Below are positions 1 to 14,474 of a stretch of DNA of 64,000 nucleotides, one piece after another. Numbering within the stretch: the stretch's first letter is position 1; every line of letters begins with the position of its first letter. The notes beneath the pieces are model-generated. The model was given only the letters and a program-made list of their open reading frames with translations, was not told where the DNA came from and ran no database searches. The stretch comes from Glandiceps talaboti (taxonomy: Eukaryota; Hemichordata; Enteropneusta; Spengelidae), in contig NC_135553.1 of assembly GCF_964340395.1 (NCBI RefSeq), forward strand, positions 20,851,449 through 20,915,448, written 5' to 3'. Position numbers and translations under genes: made by a program.

Positions 1-2007
1 GCTCAATTCTTTTTAGTGCACATTGGATATGCAACAGTTTAATATCAATTTTGAAACAAAGTGTGCATTTTACTGACATGCGAAGCCCGCATGAGGATAT
101 TGCCCATCACCAAAACAAAAATATGGATAGGTTGAACAGCTTTTTCATTTTTTTCTAGCCTAATGTCGTATCTTTTAAAGTAGTTGCCGAAAAGATGTCA
201 CATTCAAAGTAAAAAACCCAAACCTTTAAATAAAAAAAATTGGATGGTGCTTCTCAAATGAGTAACACAACAAAATAATCATTTTCTTTACCCAACTCCC
301 AAAACTTTTAAAGCCCTCCTTTATGTCGGGGCTCAAGGTGAACTCAGTGGATTATCCCTGTCATTATCATTATAATGGAAATTGAAGTTTGGATTTTGAT
401 GTCGAAGGTACAGCTCTGTTTACAAATTCAGGGTCATTCTTTCCATAGCAAGTTGTCGCTTCAAATGAATTGCGGAATAAACGCCAGTGTCAGTGCAATG
501 AGATAATTATATCAGACAAAATTTCAACCAAAGACAACGACGAACACAACTGAAAGTTGATCTTCAAAGAGTGGATCTTAAACTGCGTACCTAGTTTTTC
601 AGGGCCACCAAATATTCCAAAAAGAGATCTGCCGTTTTATCAGTAAATGATTTAATATGAGGAACAAAATGTAAATTAGATCGAGCTCATCTTTGGAGTC
701 ACTGCATGCAGCAGGCGACCTTACGTTGAACGACTTTTTCTGTCTTTTTTTTTAGTTTCACTCTCTGACATTATTGCGACTTTCAAGACTACTGTTAGTG
801 TTACTCGCGGAAAATGCACAGTGCATGTCCTCACTTCTTTTGTACTTTCCCACACAAAGAATTTGTGCAAAAAGTTACAATTTTCAACAGGGCACATTTT
901 TATTCAAAGTTAAGCCAGCGTACAATAGAGATGTAAGATACATATTAGCGAGGACTCAGTGTATAGTCACTTTTGATTTTAGTGAACCATCAATTTAAAT
1001 CGCGCATGCGAGGAATCGTCAAGTAAATAACGATGTTAATAACATCGCTATGTATTCAAAGAGTTGCTTTTTTTCTTTCTTTTTTCCTAAAAATCTCGGG
1101 GGGGGGGGAGCAGCTGCCCTCCTGCCCCCCGAAGGCTACGGTACTGATTATCAAGGAGAAGTCCTAAATATTTGCATTTGCGAGTTCTTTCTACTACCGC
1201 ACCGTCTATTACAACTGGGTCTGGATCCCTTAATCTTTTTGCGGATATCTATTTGCATTTCCCTCCGAGTCGTCTTTCCCACATTAAGGTGTAAATAGTT
1301 ATCCTTACAATATATAACAATTTTTTTAAATTTCGCCAAGGTACTGAAGTAGGGAGGGTTTATCAGTTTATGCCTTGTTATTATAAAACTACTTTTTATT
1401 GTAAACTTACTTTCCTTATATTTGTAATAGTTCCCTACAAAAATAACCATGGACCATTCCGGCTTCTATCAAGTAAACAACTTCAAGAGAATTCTACAGA
1501 AGACGAAACGAAGGTAAAAAATTAGTGTGAATATGCCCGTATTGTTTAATGTGTAGGCCATTTAATAAAAACACACCAGGGCAATAAAACTGTAATCAAA
1601 GCATTAAGGCCGAAAACATGTTTTCTTTTATATGAGATCATACCCTATATACCTCTTTTCTCCATATTTTGCAAACCCATGTTCAGAACTCTTATCAAAA
1701 GGAAGTAAGCGCCTATAGAGTCATGAATTTGTTGTGTATCTATTAAATATGCATGTATGTGAAATCCACAATTCAAATTCAAAAGTGTACCAGTGAAAGA
1801 ATAAAGCAGAAGGAAATTAGTTTCAATTTGGTGTTTTTTGGCAATCGAACAATATCTAAGTCATGTAACATCATAACAACACTTCAGAACCCAAAGTATA
1901 TGAAAAAAAAGGTTTCATTTCGTGGAGTGGCATTCCCTGTTTAATAACTACCAGTGATGTAGGTGTCAACTGTATTCTTAGTCATTTTCAATACTTTGTG
2001 TTTGCAG
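1..2007. other. AT-rich stretch, no supported gene
   Basis: No open frame here has recognisable protein similarity. The stretch must contain intron, and perhaps upstream exons, of the sulfotransferase whose last exon begins at 2008, because that exon opens directly after a splice acceptor. A short G run lies near 1099-1109. I could not identify the membrane-anchor exon expected for this enzyme family. Confidence 0.5.
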
Positions 2008-2871
2008 GATGTTTACCAGCAACGTTTAGAGGTTTATAGGAATGGGTGTAATGATGCCAAGAGAAAGTTTCAGCTGAACTTATTAAAAAGTGGTACATAT
2101 TTTGTGTACGAAGACAATACCAAACTTATTTACTGTTATGCACCTAAAGTGGGCAGTACAAATTGGCTCAAGCTTTGGCTAGTTCTATTGGGTGTTATCA
2201 ATTCCACACAGGCTGATAATATGCACCACAGCGTCGTTCGCCCTAAATACTTCAAACATATTCCATTGCTAAAAAGGTTGAACGAAACTGAAAAAAACAA
2301 ACGTTTGGAAAACTATCTTAAATTCATCTTTGTTCGCCATCCCTTCAAGCGTTTATTGTCGGCTTTCAGAGACAAATTCGAATCGGCAGATCGGTTGAAA
2401 GAAAACTTTGTTAAGATACATGGAACAAAGATCATACGTCGATATCGGGCAGGGGGACATAATATGCCAGAAGAGGAGGTAAACAACCTTCGTCAGTATG
2501 TACAGTTCAAAGAGTTTGTTCAATATGTCATAGACACGGCAGGTACATCAGAAGTTGACGGTCATTGGAAACCGATTAATCAACTTTGTTCTGTGTGCTC
2601 AATAAACATTGATGTCATTGGCAAGTTTGAGAATTTGGAAGAGGACACACTCTATGTATTAAAACGTGCTGGCGTCGATGATGACACTGTTTCATTTCCC
2701 AAATTTGATACACGAGCTACCAACAGCTCCACTACTGATTTACTTCGTCGATATTACTCCAGTATAAGCAAAGACAATATTCTGAATTTGTATGACGTAT
2801 ACAAGCGCGACTTTATTTTATTCGGATATCCGTTTCCTGATGAATTTATTCAGTGGTCAACTTCCACGTAG
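2008..2871 (+). CDS. Carbohydrate sulfotransferase, terminal coding exon (HNK-1 sulfotransferase / CHST8-14 type)
   Basis: This encodes about 287 residues of a Golgi sulfotransferase that moves sulfate from PAPS to a glycan. The motif YCYAPKVGSTNWLKLW matches the 5'-phosphosulfate binding loop of the Sulfotransfer_2 family, and FVRHPFKRLLSAFRDKF matches the 3'-phosphate binding motif (R-x-P-x-x-R-L-x-S-A). The C-terminal YKRDFILFGYPFP also fits the family ending. A good acceptor (tttgcag) lies just before 2008 and the open frame runs in phase through it, with no credible ATG upstream, so the cytoplasmic tail, membrane anchor and stem must be on upstream exons, probably outside the window. The stop is TAG at 2869-2871. 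The exact acceptor sugar cannot be told. It is unrelated to the actins beside it. Family call is firm; subfamily is inferred. Confidence 0.85.
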   Translation, partial: DVYQQRLEVYRNGCNDAKRKFQLNLLKSGTYFVYEDNTKLIYCYAPKVGSTNWLKLWLVLLGVINSTQADNMHHSVVRPKYFKHIPLLKRLNETEKNKRLENYLKFIFVRHPFKRLLSAFRDKFESADRLKENFVKIHGTKIIRRYRAGGHNMPEEEVNNLRQYVQFKEFVQYVIDTAGTSEVDGHWKPINQLCSVCSINIDVIGKFENLEEDTLYVLKRAGVDDDTVSFPKFDTRATNSSTTDLLRRYYSSISKDNILNLYDVYKRDFILFGYPFPDEFIQWSTST

Positions 2872-3048
2872 AGCTGTACGATACAACCAATAATAGCATC
2901 ATTGATGTTGAAGTAGTACAATTGTAGTCATGTGTTAGATTTTTTTTTAAATGTCTATATACACCATAATTGTACAGTTGGTATTGGCAGTATCTGTGTT
3001 GCTTAGTCAACCACCTATGTAAATTTTTGAAGGTTTATCCACTTGCCT

Positions 3049-3054
3049 ATTAAA
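3049..3054 (+). promoter_or_regulatory. Candidate polyadenylation signal ATTAAA
   Basis: ATTAAA lies about 180 bp after the sulfotransferase stop codon, a normal 3'-UTR distance. An AATAAA at about 3850 is a later alternative. Confidence 0.4.
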
Positions 3055-3177
3055 CTATCCATGTTGTTAATTTGCAATATACATGTACATTACCATTTCA
3101 CTGTTGCTATGGGCGTGGTCTTGTTGATATGTGTGTATGACTGCATGTGTGTATGCATGTGTGTGTGTGTGTGTGTG

Positions 3178-3562
3178 TAAGTATGTATGTATGTATGTAT
3201 GTATGTATGTATGTATGTATGTATGTATGTATGTATGTGTGTGTGTGTATGTATGTATGTATGTATGTATGTATGTGTGTATGTATATATATATGATTGT
3301 ATGTATGTATGTATGTGTGTGTGTATGTATGTATGTATGATTGTATGTATGTATGTATGTATGTATGTATGTATGTATGTATGTATGTATGTATGATTGT
3401 ATGTATGTATGTATGTATGTATGTATGTATGTATGTATGTATGTATGTATGTATGTATGTATATATATGTGTATGTATGATTGTATGTATGTATGTATGT
3501 ATGTATGTATGTATGTATGTATGTATGTATGTATGTATGTATGTATGTATGTATGTATGTAT
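3178..3562. repeat. (TATG)n microsatellite, interrupted
   Basis: About 385 bp of TATG tetranucleotide repeat, broken by short GT runs and by TGAT interruptions. It produces long meaningless open frames on both strands (MYVC.. and YIHT..). Confidence 0.95.
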
Positions 3563-3861
3563 ACTTTGGTCTGCTCAGGGATAGGTACATACCTCGATAT
3601 TACTGTACTCACCCAAATATGTTCAAATTTATCGATCTGATATCCACTGACAAGACTTCCATTGTATGACGACTAAGGCTTTATATTATTCATGATTAGG
3701 CACAATGGCCAATAATTGCCACTGGTGGCGTGTTAACATGTTAATATGTAATCACCAATTTGTATCTTCTCCACTAAGTTATGTAACCAATGTATAGTTA
3801 TTGTCTATTTATTCTTGACTTCAAAGCTCATGGGTCAATTGACCTGATGCAATAAACCAAC

Positions 3862-3933
3862 ATTATGTATGTATGTATGTATGTATGTATGTATGTATGT
3901 ATGTATGTATGTATGTATGTATGTATGTATGTA

Positions 3934-3982
<49 letters not shown>

Positions 3983-4235
3983 ATGTTTATGTATGTTTAT
4001 GTATGTATGTATGTATGTATGTATGTATGTATGTATGTATGTATGTATGTATGTATGTAGTTATTTATTTATTTATTTATTCATTCGTCCGTGACCTACC
4101 TGGCCATTCATTCACCCATCCATCCATCCATCCACCCACCCACCCACCCATCCACCCACCATTCATTCATGCATCCACCCATCCATCAATCCACCCGCCC
4201 ATTTATTTATTTATTTATTTATTTATTTATTCACT
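3862..4235. repeat. Compound microsatellite (TATG)n-(GT)n-(TATG)n-(ATTT)n-(CATC)n
   Basis: A compound tetranucleotide array. A very similar array at 10090-10590 lies at the same place relative to actin B, so the array was copied along with the gene in the A/B tandem duplication. Confidence 0.9.
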
Positions 4236-4751
4236 CACTCATTCTCTTTTCTTTCTTTTCACACTTTCACACTTTAAAGTATCTAGGTGGTAACTCTCAA
4301 ACGCCACCGCAGTACTATTCTGCAAACTGCTTGACTACTGTGTGATATCGACGATAATAATAGGAATGTAATCATTGTAATCTTAATGTTGTATTTAAAA
4401 TAGATACGTTTGAGTGTAATGACTACATGCACCCAAATGATAAAAAATACGGTTAACAATACGGTTGAACACTTGATATATGTTACATCTTAACTACTAG
4501 TAATAAATTGACAGCACATCATTGCTTGTAGTCATTTTCATAAACATATGTATAGGTACTTTCCCATTCTCGGACATCTTTATGAGAAACCGTTAAATAA
4601 TCAATTAAGCAGGCCTTAATTAAAAGTGAAAATACATTGTAATTCATTTGTCAAGCGATCAACACTTGCAATATTTGTAAATGCAAATATGAAATGTTCT
4701 AAGTTGGTCCATCCAGCTCCCTTTGCAAATGTCAAAATGATGTGTCTTTAA

Positions 4752-7529
4752 TTAAAAACATTTTCTGTGAACGATACCAGGTCCCGATTCGTCGTATTCT
4801 TGTTTGCTGATCCACATCTGTTGGAAGGTTGAGAGTGAAGCTAAGATGGAGCCTCCGATCCATACAGAGTATTTACGTTCTGGTGGGGCAATGATCTTGA
4901 TCTTCATGGTACTTGGTGCCAACGAAGTCATTTCCTTTTGCAGTCTGTCAGCAAGGCCTGGATACATACTGGAACCACCTGACAACACGGTGTTAGCGTA
5001 TAAATCTCTACGGATGTCGATGTCGCACTTCATTATACTGTTGTACAGGGTCTCGTGAACACCAGTATTTTCCATTCCTGTTAACAAATTAAAACAAAGT
5101 TGTTGACTTAAATTTGGAACCACATATTTACGAAGGAATTTTATAGCATTGAGTCGTAAGTGAAGTGATATTCTCCTAATAAAGTCACGTGATTACTGCA
5201 ATAATTATGGTTGATGATAAAAACAAAGACATTTCCTTACCCAATAACGCGGGTTGAAATAAAACTTCAGGTGTGCGGAACCTTTCGTTGCCAATGGTAA
5301 TAACGTTGCCGTCTGGTAGTTCGTAACTTTTCTCCAATGATGAACTGCTGGCGGCGACTTGTAATTCACTCTCATAGTCTAAGGCTGTGTAACAGAGCTT
5401 CTCTTTGATGTCACGAACGATTTCTCTTTCAGCTGTAAAAAATATATATTTATATATATACAAATGATGTAAGAAAGGATCATATTTCGGCATACTGTGC
5501 GTGATATATGTGTAGTCTGGTAGTTGTAAGAATTCAAACACTGATGATCAGATGAATGGCATTCTACGGTTTATATGAAAATCTTTCTTTATGCAAATGA
5601 CCCGTTAATGTTTGTAGGAGGTGTAACCAAAACCTTCCAATTTGTTGACAAAGGAAAATTTGCATCAATCAAGTTTCATAAGAATTGATGCCGGAAAGTT
5701 TGAGATATGTATCGAAAGACAGACGCCACACGCACACAGACACAGACACACAAACAAACTCACAAACAAACAAACAAACAAACAAACAAACAAACAAACA
5801 AACAAACAAACAAACAAACAAGGTTACAATGAGACCACCCTTCGTCACGGAACAAAGATTTGTTGAATAAATTCTCACTATTTTCCCATACGCACAGCTT
5901 GGTAAAACCAGCTGAACTTTAACCCCATCCAACAAATGCGTATGCCATGGTTATTCCTACATTGATAATTCTAAGAGTATACAAATACAAGTGCTATCTG
6001 GGTTTTGAACTTGCTTATAGTGCCCAAAGTTAACAGTTCAACAACACTATCGCACTAAACTAACCTGTCGTAACGAAACTGTATCCCCTCTCATTTAGTA
6101 TCGTCATCAGATAGTTAGTCAGATCGCGACCAGCCAAGTCTAGGCGAATTATAGCATGTGGAAGAGAATAGCCTTCGTATATTGGTACAACGTGTGAAAC
6201 ACCGTCACCACTATCCATCACAATACCAGTGGTACGACCAGCTGAGTACAGAGACAGCACGGCTTGGATTGAAACGTACATAGCTGGTGTGTTGAATGTT
6301 TCAAACATAATCTAGAACGAGAAATGTAAACCGGTTCACAATGTTGTAGCGAATACTTTTGAATTTTGAACGAACAACTTTAATATACAAGCTGTGTATT
6401 CTTTGACGATGCCAGATAAATAGAACACTTATAATTATATATGAAGCAAACACGGTATGAACTAAAATAGTTTAAAGTCATATACGTCCGTTTCGTTGAT
6501 GGCGATTTAAAGCAGGTTTGTGGTACGTAAGACTAAAAGTTTCTGACGTCCAACCCAGTGACTCACCTGTGTCATCTTTTCTCTATTGGCTTTTGGGTTA
6601 AGCGGTGCTTCTGTCAACAGAACTGGATGTTTTTCAGGTGCAACACGTAACTCGTTGTAGAATGTGTGATGCCAGATTTTTTCCATGTCATCCCAGTTTG
6701 TTACAATTCCATGTTCGATGGGATGACCGAGGCCGAGGCCAAATATACCTCTGTTGCTCTGTGCTTCGTCACCGACGTAAGTATCTTTGTTCTCCATACC
6801 AACCATGGTGGGCTAGAACAAAACATAAGACCTAAAGGAATTGTTTGGTTCCGGTTAATCAACCCCACCTAGTTTTTCACGCCAACCCTACACTTTTTAA
6901 GTATTCGAGAGAAAAAAAATAAAATCGCGAAAATGGTGTGAAGTATCGCAGGAAATAGTGGATGCGGAAACTGACAATCTGTATTGGCTGTACATCTGAT
7001 GAGAAGAAACCAATAGCCAGAGACCATACCTGAACTAGACAGTTACATATGAAAAAACCCTATACAAAATATACCTTCCCCACCTAAAATTGAGCGTAAT
7101 CGGAATCACACATTTTTTTAATGAAGGATTTTTTAAACTTTGCCTAACCTTAGCTGGTGACGACTAAGCGAATGGAAAACTGCTATTGATGTACGACATG
7201 AAGTTTTCTAGATTACAAATGCACGGACCAAATTATAAACAACTGCAATCGTGCCCCCCCCCCCCCACCACACACATTCAATTCCATTTCATTTCGTTTA
7301 GTGAAGTCTATACAAAGTAATTGACTGAGAAATTAACACGGCTGGTTCGAACAGAATGTACATAAGTAGTATTTTGAAGAAAACTGTATGCAAGTACGTA
7401 ACTCACCTGGTATCTCGGCCTGCCAACAATGGGTGGAAACACAGCACGGGGAGCATCATCACCGGCAAAACCTGCCTTACACATACCAGAACCATTGTCT
7501 ACAACCAAAACAGGAATATCTTCGTCCAT
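4752..7529 (-). CDS. Actin A, conventional-class but variant (five exons, 377 aa)
   Basis: Cytoskeletal actin, the ATP-binding filament subunit. Exons (5' to 3'): 7407-7529, 6567-6812, 6065-6311, 5241-5432, 4752-5077; all introns are GT-AG and the frame closes at 1134 nt. Phosphate loop 1 ([10 protein letters not shown]), loop 2 (DSGDGVSH), PIEHG with methylatable His73, SGGSSMYPG and the C-terminal VHRKCF are present. The start is MDED; the extra upstream Met of B and C is ACT here. Odd points: exon 2 carries a tandem ggcctc duplication giving GLGLGH in place of LTLKY just before PIEHG (two extra residues), K replaces E in the usual EEHPVLL, and exon 3 has TNYLMTILN. Introns 3 and 4 match gene B, while intron 1 matches gene C, so the gene is a mosaic. 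The frame is open, but faster drift than B or C suggests weaker constraint. Confidence 0.88.
5751..5822. repeat. (CAAA)n in intron 3 of actin A
   Basis: About 70 bp of CAAA repeat. A shorter version lies at 12254-12290 in intron 3 of actin B, which shows that the two introns share ancestry. Confidence 0.9.
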
Positions 7530-7957
7530 AGTGATTGCACTTCAAGTCGGAATTCGATGGTTATAGCGTACTTTGTCTACGACCACGCATTTGTATTTTT
7601 TTCTGCAATGAAAGGGGAACAAAGGCACAGTTGAGTCTATCGTGGAGGTAGAATCACTTCTACACCTCCATGAGTGAGTCTATTTTGGCTGTTTTTCTTT
7701 TTGCGTGGGGGACTAAAAAGAGAAGTCGTTTTCGGAAATCCTATACACCGCGGGACCTCTCTATAATCTCAGACCCTATAGTGGTCATTTGGAAATGGTT
7801 TACTTGTAATCTGGATTAGAGGGCTGCTGTACAATGAGGCAAGGCATTGTGGGAAATAAACAAAGCTAGAAGCTTCACAACTCCTACCCAATGCCGAGGC
7901 AAGCTCCCAACATTGTTTTATTTCCTATAATGCCCCGCCCTAGTGTCAAACAGGCTT

Positions 7958-7964
7958 CTTTATA
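7958..7964 (-). promoter_or_regulatory. Possible TATA box or CArG-like site of actin A
   Basis: The minus strand reads CCTTATAAAG at 7958-7967. This is TATAAAG for a TATA box, or one mismatch from CC(A/T)6GG. It lies 430 bp upstream of the ATG. Weaker than the elements of B, C and D. Confidence 0.3.
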
Positions 7965-8828
7965 AGGCAGATTTGTCAATTTTTAGAACTCTATTTTAGA
8001 TGTAGGATTTGTAGATATGTAGGCTTAGGTGAGTAGCCTACTGAAAATGAATGCTTGTTAAATCTGCACTAGCTGCAACTGGGACATTATTATTGGTCGT
8101 TTACTTATTTAAAAAAGACACTGTATCTGTTAATTAGTGGTTAATATTATCTGTAGGTAGTGTAGTGGCAAGTTTTTCACCATGTTAAAACTGTAATCAA
8201 GGATTATCATTTTTTTGGATCAGCCAACCACAATATTTTCACTGGAAATTGTTAATATAGAAATAATTAGATTGGCATGTTACACGTTAACCAGTGGTCG
8301 ATATTATCAATAAGCAGTACAGAAACAGGTTGAAATTGTGATTGCCGTTGAGGGCGCTGATGTTTGGGTGCGGACCCGAAATCGTGTTTACAAGTACAAA
8401 AAATATGTTTACCCACAGGTAATGCAATATTGGTTCACGGTGTACGATATTACGAGTTGGTTTTTGTACTAATGCTCCAGTTGCATTTAAATAAAAATAA
8501 AAATATTGTCGATAGTCAGGACAGTTTGTCACTACAAGGAGCGGTGGCCCGGTAAATAGCCTCGGGATAGTCACGACGAAGAGCGGCGTTATGATTCAAC
8601 TACACTAATTACTAGTAAGTCAATATACGTACAGTTACTGCTTGCAGACAGAGTACGGGATGCTATTCCAGGCCTTAACGAGACGGAAAGGGTTTATCGA
8701 GGCCGGATCTTTACTCCGTCTGTAAGCAGGGCATGCGAGATAATAGCATTAGATAACAAGACCCCAATATTTTTCAATTGGTGCGCGGCCAACGGCTTCG
8801 GCAATGGACATGGCCATATAGGTAGAAA

Positions 8829-9060
8829 CTTTCCTACCTCCATGCCCATGCTGTCGTGACAGGATCGATGCAGTCACGATCTATACTGTGTTCATGGAGG
8901 TAGGAAGAACCTTGGCGTAATGATACTGACTGTACGTGTTACTACTATACCTCCATGCTGTGTACGTTGTAGCACAGACTTGTCTATGATTATAGTTTGT
9001 AAGATCATGGCGGTATAAACTCCATGATCTTACAATATACCTCCATGGTAAGATCGACAG
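8829..9060. repeat. Nested inverted repeats with acctccatg arms
   Basis: The arm tttcctacctccatg at 8830-8844 is complementary to catggaggtaggaag at 8893-8907, and a second inverted pair, taagatcatgg / ccatggtaagatc type, lies at about 8998-9054. It looks like remnants of small foldback elements. I see no reading frame. Confidence 0.5.
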
Positions 9061-10089
9061 TCACTTACCATTCTTCAACTTGGCGTGAACAATATGACTG
9101 TAATACTGTATTTCGCACGTTACGTCGTGGTCGCATTTTATGTGCTATCTTGCTATGACATAGTTTCCCTTTCCGTCAATGACAACATTTCACAGTGGTG
9201 ACTCAGTGGTACGTGTTACGTACTGTATCGTAAATGCCCATGGTACTACCTAACACAGTCGGCAAAGCCCCTTAATCACGTGATCTTATGAATGGGCATT
9301 CAAATTTCGATCTTGTTTACATTATGTAGTGTGTTGTAACACATACTACTAGACAATGTACACTATGATGATTTTTGGGGGAAGGGCCGGGGGATTTGCG
9401 AGAAAAAAAATTGCTGCAGGCTTAAGTAAAGTGAAAAAAAATCCTTGCAAACAAAATGCTTCCAAGGTACGTGTATAAGCTTAAAAAAACTGTTGTGATA
9501 CACGTGCGCACACAATAAATGTGTCCCCGACGTACCCAAATGGTTTAAAGATTTTTGTCAAAAGTTAATATTAGCTTAGACCACTATAACTTGTAGTTCT
9601 CTGAGATACTAGTTAATTGTTGGCAAATGTTGAAACAAAAGAAAACACTGATATCAATTCAAATTACATGACCTGACTTCGTACATTGAATCGTGTAATT
9701 TTTCCACATAAATTATAAACCATTTTTGGCATGCAACAATATGCCATGAAAATGTGTTACTCTATGTTAGCTTTCTAAATTCGAATTCCAATAGTGATAA
9801 GGAGTCGCCATTATTATCATTTCGACGTGTTAAAATACACCAGAAAACACTCTTTTGGTCGCTGAATTTCAAAAATCGCGGGCGGGAGAGGGAAACCCTT
9901 ACCCACTCGGCACCCCACTATGTCCCCTCTTACTTTGATCTCAGACCACTATTCTGTATAGTGGTTTGAGCTTTGATTCATCTTTTGACTCCTACCTTCC
10001 AATTTTACTTGCTACTTTTCAAATAAGTTACATCCATCTCATATTATACGAGGAAATTCAATTCGAGATGAAAACGGTATATCCGTCAT

Positions 10090-10302
10090 ATATGTATGTA
10101 TGTGTATGTATGTATGTGTGTGTGTATGTATGTATGTATGTATGTATGTATGTATGTATGTATGTATGTATGTATGTATGTATGTATGTATAAATGTATG
10201 TATGTACGTCCGCAAGCACCTGTGTACGTATCATTGTATGTATGTATGTATGTATGTATGTATGTATGTATGTATGTATGTATGTATGTATGTATGTATG
10301 TA

Positions 10303-10339
<37 letters not shown>

Positions 10340-10590
10340 ATGTATGTATGTATGTATGTATGTATGTATGTATGTATGTATGTATGCATGCATTTATGTA
10401 TGTATGTATGTATGTATGTATGTATGTATGTATGTATGTATGTATGTATGTATGTATGTATGTATGTATCCATTCAACCGTGGCCTACCCGGCCATTCAT
10501 TCATTCATTCATTCATTCATTCATTCATTCATTCATTCATTCATTCATTCATTCATTCATTCATTCATTCATCCATCCATCCATCCATCC
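10090..10590. repeat. Compound microsatellite (TATG)n-(GT)n-(TATG)n then (ATTC)n and (CATC)n
   Basis: Counterpart of the array at 3862-4235, lying downstream of the 3' end of actin B. The flanking sequence after it (ctctcaaacgccaccgcagt) is the same in both, so it marks the tandem duplication that made A and B. Confidence 0.92.
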
Positions 10591-11274
10591 GTTCATTTAT
10601 TTAATATTCATTCATTTAAAGTATCTAATATGTACTAACTCTCAAACGCCACCGCAGTACTATTCTGTAAACCAAAGTTAATTAACTGTTTGACTACTGT
10701 GTGATATCGACGATAATAATAGGAAAGTAATGTTGTATTTAAAATAGATACGTTTGAGTGTCATGACTACATGCACCCAAATGATAAAAATTACGGTTAA
10801 CATGTACAATATGGCTCAATAATTAATATTAATCAATAAAGTGACAACATATTGCTTGCAGTTATTTTCATAAACATATGTATACGTACTTCCCCATTCA
10901 TCGGACACCTTTATTAGAAACCGTCAAATAAACAAGGTAGCGAAATAATCGTACAAAAAAATCATTCATCTTTATTGTACTAGATGTCAAATTGGATATC
11001 AATAATCTGAAGGAATAGAAAAGATGTGAGAATTTAACAACGACAAAAAAAGAAAAAGGTTGTTATATTACAAAGCTCATTAGTGGTCTGAGTATAAAGT
11101 AAATGAATTCCTTGGACTAACTAAGAACTTATGTTTGAGTATGCAGGCCTTAATTAAAAGTTTAAGTATATTGTCAAGCGATCAACACTTGCAACATTTG
11201 TAAATACAAATATGAAATGTTCTAAGTTGGTCCATCCAGCTCCCTTTGTAAATGTTATGATGATGTGTCTTTAA

Positions 11275-13750
<2,476 letters not shown>

Positions 13751-14047
13751 TTAGTACTAGTATATCAGTTTTAGAATGTTGATATGGACTGGTAGAAGTA
13801 TGAGAGGAAATACGTGTACAATGTTGGATTGGAGACGCTAATACAATCTGGCTGAACTATTAAAGTTGGGAAAAAATCGAGACAGTGATTTCTGATATGT
13901 GGATATACTGTCGGCCTTGTGAAATTCAGATAGATTGTGGTTGATCACACACACTGAGATACCGGTACAAATATTTCCGTCTGGTCGTTCGGAGTTGTCT
14001 CTTGCTGATGGTTTTTCGAAGTATGAGTAGTCGTATCCAAGTCACCT

Positions 14048-14055
14048 TCTTTTAT
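14048..14055 (-). promoter_or_regulatory. TATA box of actin B
   Basis: On the minus strand the sequence reads GGTATAAAAG, the same core as upstream of actin C. It is 313 bp before the ATG, leaving room for the leader exon and a short 5'-UTR intron. Confidence 0.75.
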
Positions 14056-14275
14056 ACCTGCTGCCGCTTTTGATACTTCGATGATGTTAACTTTCAAACA
14101 TGCAAGGTGATGAGTCATGACAATGACCTCATGTTATATTGTCTCCTATGTCACGTGACACCATGAATAATCATTACGTTCCACGCTGACGATGTTGTGA
14201 TCGTTGTGGTGACACTTACAGTACATTTATAGGTCGAATTCATTTCTTGCAATGTTTTATGTGTAGTTAAGAATG

Positions 14276-14285
14276 CCTTATAAGG
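14276..14285. promoter_or_regulatory. CArG box (SRF site) of actin B
   Basis: CCTTATAAGG is a perfect CC(A/T)6GG palindrome, the binding site of serum response factor, which controls many animal actin genes. It lies 220 bp upstream of the TATA box. Confidence 0.72.
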
Positions 14286-14404
14286 AAAAGCGTCAGTTAA
14301 TATCTATAATTTATACATTAAATCTCGATTGCCATTGTCTTTCAATTTGACAACTGTTATAGTGACAGATCGTAGCAACCCACAAAATGTTTGATTTATT
14401 AAAT

Positions 14405-14474
14405 GTGTGTATGTATGTATGTATGTATGTATGTATGTATGTATGTATGTATGTATGTATGTATGTATGTATGA
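14405..14474. repeat. (TATG)n microsatellite
   Basis: About 70 bp of TATG repeat in the spacer between actins B and E. Confidence 0.93.

Larger units (their letters stand above)
7530..10089. other. Spacer upstream of actin A; no other gene
   Basis: No coding signal. It should contain the actin A 5' UTR and promoter. A possible acceptor lies on the minus strand near 7600-7615 (cattgcag in sense). The motif acctccatg and its complement recur several times between 7640 and 9060. Confidence 0.5.

Noticed and set aside
774-998. Frame with a hydrophobic start (RLSRLLLVLL), considered as the membrane-anchor exon of the sulfotransferase
   Set aside because: It begins at a non-ATG codon, has no donor joining it to 2008 and lacks the usual stem; similarity to a signal anchor is probably chance.
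1963-2007. Extension of the sulfotransferase exon 5' to 2008
   Set aside because: The frame opens at GTG and crosses a strong acceptor (tttgcag) at 2001-2007, so this part is intron.
3067-3640. Long open frames of repeated YIHT or MYVC units on both strands
   Set aside because: They are translations of the TATG microsatellite; no protein is implied. The same applies at 3865-4300, 10058-10681, 33846-34243 and 63131-63313.
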